Origin: Lysobacterales bacterium CG_4_10_14_3_um_filter_64_11
GTDB taxonomy: Bacteria > Pseudomonadota > Gammaproteobacteria > Xanthomonadales > Xanthomonadaceae
DNA: 26,360 bases
Assembly: GCA_002782905.1 (NCBI GenBank)
Contig: PFJA01000298.1
Span: 1 to 26,360 of the forward strand
Direction of reading: 5' to 3'
Shown here: one piece after another, positions 22,909 to 26,360 of the stretch
Position numbering within the stretch: the first letter of the stretch is position 1
Layout of the letters: every line of letters starts with the position of its first letter
Program-made: the position numbers and the translations under genes
Notes under the pieces: generated by a model
Told to the model about the DNA's origin: nothing
The model's database searches: none
Seen by the model: only the letters and a program-made list of their open reading frames with translations

Positions 22909-22929
22909 CGGGTGGTTACCCGCTTTTTT
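22909..22929 (+). terminator. Terminator-like stem in the antiporter leader region
   Basis: CGGGT-GGTT-ACCCG followed by C and six T residues. The stem is only 5 bp. No plus-strand gene lies directly upstream, so it would either insulate the antiporter from read-through or act as an attenuator in its leader. Confidence 0.35.
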
Positions 22930-23056
22930 GTAGCCCCCGATGGTAGGCTGGCGCGGCACCCGACGACCAGCCATGCATACGTATTCAGTGCTGCCGGTGG
23001 CGGTAAATTGCGCATGCTTGCCGCACTGCTAGCGCCCTTGATCACTTGGCCACGAC

Positions 23057-24232
23057 ATGATCGAAACCCTGCTGATTGCGATGATCGTCATCCTCGGCGC
23101 ACCGTATGCAATCTGGCGGCTGGGCCGCACCGACTACTACGCGCCGCTGGTGGTGGTGCAGATCATCACCGGCATCGTGCTCGGTCCGGGCATCCTCGGC
23201 ACGGCGTATCCGGAACTTTACCGGCAGGTGCTCAACCCGCAGGTCAGCCTGGCGCTGGCCGGCATCGCCGCCTGGGCGGTGATGGTGTTCGTATGGATCG
23301 CCGGGATCGAGCTCGATCTGCACGAGGCGTGGGCCAAACGCCGCGACAGCGCCACCACCGCCAGTCTGGCGATGGGTACGCCGTTGCTGTTTGGCGCGCT
23401 GGCGGCCAGCCTGATGCTGCTGCACGACCGCAGTTGGATGGGCGGGTCGACGAGCGCGTGGCAGTTCATCGCTGGCGTCGGCATGGCGTGCGCGGTGACC
23501 GCGCTGCCGATCCTGATTCTGTTCATGGAAAAGCTCGATATCCTGCGCCAGCCATTGGGGCAGCGTGTGCTGCGCTACGCCAGCCTCGATGACATCGCGA
23601 TCTGGGCGGTGATGGCGCTGGTCCTGCTCGATTTCGACCGGCTCGGTCGGCAGGTGGAGTTTCTGCTCGGTTTTGCCGCCGCCACCCTGCTGATGCGCCG
23701 CGCGTTCGTGCGGCTGCCCGAATCTGACCGCTGGTATCTGGCGCTGATCTGGCTCGCCGCCTGCGGTTTGGCCGCCGACTGGGCCGGTCTGCATTACATG
23801 GTCGGAGCGTTTCTCGCTGGCGTGGTGATGGATGGCCGCTGGTTCAACCGTGAGCGCATGGATCTGTTGCGCCACCACCTGCTGCTGGTGGCGATGCCGG
23901 TATTCTTTCTCAGCACCGGCTTGCGCACGCAGTGGGCGATGGGCGGCTGGATGGTGTTCGCTGCCGCCGCACTGCTGTTGCTCGCCAGCGTCGGTGGCAA
24001 GCTGCTCGGCACTCATCTGGCGGGTCGGGTGCTGGGTTGGGGCAAGGGCGAGGCCACGATCATCGGTTGGCTGCTGCAAACCAAGGCATTGATCATGATC
24101 ATCTTTGCCAACATCCTGCTCGATCGCGCGGTGATCAGCAGTACCACCTTCACCGCGTTGCTGTTGATGGCGGTGGCCAGCACCATGCTCAGCGTGCCGA
24201 TGGTGGCGCCGCGCCTGCGCGCCCTGCGCTGA
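23057..24232 (+). CDS. CPA2-type cation/proton antiporter
   Basis: 391-residue inner-membrane protein with about 11-12 hydrophobic segments, of the monovalent cation:proton antiporter-2 family (KefB/NapA relatives). Such proteins exchange Na+ or K+ for H+ and support pH and ion balance. Visible signs: LVVVQIITGIVLGPGILG (helices 1-2 with the family's G-x-x-L-G-P-G), WIAGIELDL (helix 3), and YASLDDIAIW with Asp178-Asp179, the paired acidic residues expected at the ion site. No C-terminal NAD-binding (TrkA-N) domain follows, so this is the short form. The start at 23057 has little Shine-Dalgarno support, but the hydrophobic N-terminus fits. It is followed by parE after 140 nt. Confidence 0.88.
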   Translation: MIETLLIAMIVILGAPYAIWRLGRTDYYAPLVVVQIITGIVLGPGILGTAYPELYRQVLNPQVSLALAGIAAWAVMVFVWIAGIELDLHEAWAKRRDSATTASLAMGTPLLFGALAASLMLLHDRSWMGGSTSAWQFIAGVGMACAVTALPILILFMEKLDILRQPLGQRVLRYASLDDIAIWAVMALVLLDFDRLGRQVEFLLGFAAATLLMRRAFVRLPESDRWYLALIWLAACGLAADWAGLHYMVGAFLAGVVMDGRWFNRERMDLLRHHLLLVAMPVFFLSTGLRTQWAMGGWMVFAAAALLLLASVGGKLLGTHLAGRVLGWGKGEATIIGWLLQTKALIMIIFANILLDRAVISSTTFTALLLMAVASTMLSVPMVAPRLRALR

Positions 24233-24372
24233 GGCATGGCCGGCGCATCCATCGCGTTGAGTTGCTGGCGCTGGCCGCGATGTCGCGCCAGCAAGCACAC
24301 TGCACAGCGCAGCCCTTGACCGATCCGATCCATACCGCCATCCTCGCCACCTTTCCCGCGATCCCGTCGACC

Positions 24373-26283
24373 ATGAGCAGCCGTTACGATTCCGCCGATA
24401 TCGAAGTCCTGTCCGGGCTGGACCCGGTCAAGCGCCGGCCGGGCATGTACACCGACACCACCCGTCCCAATCACCTGGCGCAGGAAGTGGTGGACAACGC
24501 GGTCGACGAAGCACTGGCCGGGCATGCGCGCAACATCGAGGTAACGCTGTTCGCCGACGGCAGTTGCGAGGTGATCGACGATGGCCGCGGCATGCCGGTC
24601 GACATCCACCCTGACGAAGGCATCCCCGGCATCGAGTTGATCCTGACCCGGCTGCACGCCGGCGGCAAGTTCAGCGGCAAAAACTACACCTTTTCCGGTG
24701 GCCTGCACGGCGTCGGCGTCAGCGTGGTCAATGCCCTGAGCACACGGGTGGAAGTGTTCATTCGCCGCAATGGCAACGAATACCGGATGGCGTTCCGCGA
24801 CGGCTTCACCGATTCCACGCTCGACATCGTCGGCAACGTCGGCAAACGCAACACCGGCACGCGGCTGCGGTTCTGGCCCGACTCCAGGTATTTCGACACC
24901 ATCAAGTTCAACCTGCGCGCCTTGCGCCACTTGCTGCGCGCCAAGGCGGTGCTGTGCGCCGGGCTGAAGGTGAGTCTGCTCGATGCGGCCAGCGGCGAGC
25001 GCGACGAGTGGTATTATCAGGATGGTTTGCCCGATTACCTGCGCAGCCAGCTCACTAGCGGATCGCCGGGACGCGAATTGTTGCCGGTGGATTTGTTCAC
25101 CGGCGCGGTCGCGCGCGCAACCGAAGCGGTGGACTGGGCGCTGTGCTGGCTGCCCGAGGCCGACGGCAGTGAAGCGGTGCAGGAAGCCTACGTCAACCTG
25201 ATCCCGACCGTACAGGGCGGCACCCACGTCAACGGCCTGCGCTCGGGCCTGACCCTGGCGTTGCGCGAGTTTTGCGAGTTCCGCAACCTGCTGCCGCGCG
25301 GCGTCAAACTGGCGCCGGAAGATGTCTGGGATCGCCTAGCCTACGTGCTCAGTGTCAAGCTTAGCGACCCGCAATTCAGTGGCCAAACCAAGGAGCGGCT
25401 GAGCTCGCGACAGGCCGCCGCACTGGTGGAAAACGCGGTGCACGATGCCTTGTCACTGTGGCTCAACCAGCATGTCGAGCTCGGCGAGCGGATCGCGCAA
25501 CTGGCGATCGAACGGGCCACGGCGCGGCTGAAAACCGAAAAACAGATCATCCGCAAGCGTATCGTGCAGGGCCCGGCGCTGCCCGGCAAACTGGCCGATT
25601 GCAGTTCGCAGGATCTCTCGCGTACCGAGTTGTTTCTAGTCGAAGGCGATTCCGCCGGCGGCTCGGCCAAGCAGGCGCGCGACAAGGATTTTCAGGCAAT
25701 CCTGCCATTGCGCGGCAAGATCCTGAACACCTGGGAAGTGGAAAGCACCGGTGTACTTGCCTCCAACGAAGTACACGACCTCGCTGTCGCGATCGGCTGC
25801 GACCCCGGCTCGACCGACATCACCGGGCTGCGCTACGGCAAGATCATCGTGCTCGCGGATGCCGATTCCGATGGCCTGCATATCGCCACCCTGCTCGCGG
25901 CGCTGTTCCTCAAACATTTTCCGGCGCTGGTCGCTGGTGGCCACATTTTCGTCGCCATGCCGCCGCTGTTCCGCGTCGATGTCGGTAAACAGGTGTTCTA
26001 CGCCCTCGACGACGAGGAAAAACGCGTGCTGCTCGATCGCATCGAACGCGAGAAAATCAAGGGCCAGGTCAATGTCACCCGCTTCAAGGGCCTGGGCGAA
26101 ATGAACCCACCGCAATTGCGCGAATCGACGATCCATCCCGATACCCGCCGGCTGGTGCAACTCACCGTCGATGATGCGCAGCTCACCGACGCCCTGATGG
26201 ACATGCTGCTGAACAAAAAGCGTGCCGGCGAACGCAAAACCTGGCTGGAAACGAAAGGCGATCTGGCGACGCTGGAGGTTTGA
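24373..26283 (+). CDS. parE: DNA topoisomerase IV subunit B
   Basis: 636 residues, normal for ParE (about 630). It is the ATPase half of topoisomerase IV, which separates linked daughter chromosomes. GHKL ATPase motifs: VVDNAVDEALAG with Glu46 and Asn42, DDGRGMPVD (69-77) and GGLHGVGVSVVNALS. The TOPRIM domain shows VEGDSAGGSAKQARDKD, LPLRGKILNTWEV and DADSDGLHIATLL, which bind metal. The C-terminal segment carries TRFKGLGEMNPPQLRESTI, as in all type IIA B subunits. ParE is preferred over GyrB because of the short length and lack of the ~170-residue gammaproteobacterial GyrB insert. The ATG at 24373 gives the normal N-terminus (SADIEVLSGLDPVKRRPGMY). parC is not in the window. Confidence 0.95.
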   Translation: MSSRYDSADIEVLSGLDPVKRRPGMYTDTTRPNHLAQEVVDNAVDEALAGHARNIEVTLFADGSCEVIDDGRGMPVDIHPDEGIPGIELILTRLHAGGKFSGKNYTFSGGLHGVGVSVVNALSTRVEVFIRRNGNEYRMAFRDGFTDSTLDIVGNVGKRNTGTRLRFWPDSRYFDTIKFNLRALRHLLRAKAVLCAGLKVSLLDAASGERDEWYYQDGLPDYLRSQLTSGSPGRELLPVDLFTGAVARATEAVDWALCWLPEADGSEAVQEAYVNLIPTVQGGTHVNGLRSGLTLALREFCEFRNLLPRGVKLAPEDVWDRLAYVLSVKLSDPQFSGQTKERLSSRQAAALVENAVHDALSLWLNQHVELGERIAQLAIERATARLKTEKQIIRKRIVQGPALPGKLADCSSQDLSRTELFLVEGDSAGGSAKQARDKDFQAILPLRGKILNTWEVESTGVLASNEVHDLAVAIGCDPGSTDITGLRYGKIIVLADADSDGLHIATLLAALFLKHFPALVAGGHIFVAMPPLFRVDVGKQVFYALDDEEKRVLLDRIEREKIKGQVNVTRFKGLGEMNPPQLRESTIHPDTRRLVQLTVDDAQLTDALMDMLLNKKRAGERKTWLETKGDLATLEV

Positions 26284-26360
26284 GCGTGACCAGGATGCGA
26301 TGAAGCGTCCTTGGTGTCGCAGCCCGTGTATTGCTGGGTGCACACAATCTGCAAGCGCTG
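26284..26360. other. Trailing sequence after parE
   Basis: 77 nt remain. An ATG at 26300 opens a frame that stays open to the edge, but the 20 codons (MKRPWCRSPC...) match nothing known to me and could be chance. Confidence 0.3.

Larger units (their letters stand above)
22595..23056. other. 462-nt divergent intergenic region rich in palindromes
   Basis: No credible gene. It holds the 75-bp repeat copy 2 (22658-22732), a large palindromic element (22735-22846), a terminator-like stem (22909-22929) and about 130 nt of ordinary sequence before the antiporter ATG. No convincing promoter pair was seen. Confidence 0.6.

Noticed and set aside
24373..26283. GyrB
   Set aside because: Length of 636 aa without the large TOPRIM insert fits ParE; gammaproteobacterial GyrB is about 800 aa.

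Overview
The window looks like chromosomal DNA from a GC-rich gammaproteobacterium, probably of the Xanthomonadales. This rests on the gene set (ParE, RNase R with RlmB, LptF/LptG, SlyD, RhlE, a CBU_0592-type protein), on E. coli-like sigma-70 promoter shapes and on abundant GC-rich palindromic intergenic repeats. Genus cannot be read from the sequence. No phage, IS transposase, CRISPR array or rRNA was found. There is one tRNA, tRNA-Leu(CAG).

Layout. 1-2440: a small unknown protein and a divergent class III aminotransferase whose promoter carries a perfect operator-like palindrome. 2492-6197: an envelope block with a secreted LptA-like protein divergent from lptF-lptG, then a calcineurin-like phosphoesterase convergent with lptG. 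6198-12582: a lipid module. It has a polysaccharide-type flippase on the plus strand and, convergent with it, a tightly packed minus-strand operon: fatty acyl-AMP/ACP ligase, NAD-dependent ceramide-reductase-like epimerase, acyl carrier protein, serine palmitoyltransferase. The same four functions in the same order make up the Caulobacter ceramide cluster (aasR-cerR-acpR-spt). Two ~160-bp direct repeats flank the module. 12583-15283: SlyD, an NlpC/P60 lipoprotein, a small membrane protein and a tandem universal stress protein. 15739-20760: an RhlE-type helicase, convergent with the operon rnr-rlmB-CBU_0592 gene. An array of six consecutive stem-loops lies between them. 20805-26283: tRNA-Leu, an MFS transporter of the SLC45/sugar-cation type, a CPA2 cation/proton antiporter and parE.

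How the parts fit. The sphingolipid operon, the LptA-like/LptF/LptG genes and the flippase all bear on outer-membrane lipid make-up. RNase R, RlmB and RhlE serve RNA turnover and ribosome maturation. The most unusual signals are the complete core ceramide operon without a visible N-acyltransferase, the paired direct repeats around it, the six-hairpin intergenic array, and a 75-bp palindromic repeat family with compensatory stem changes.
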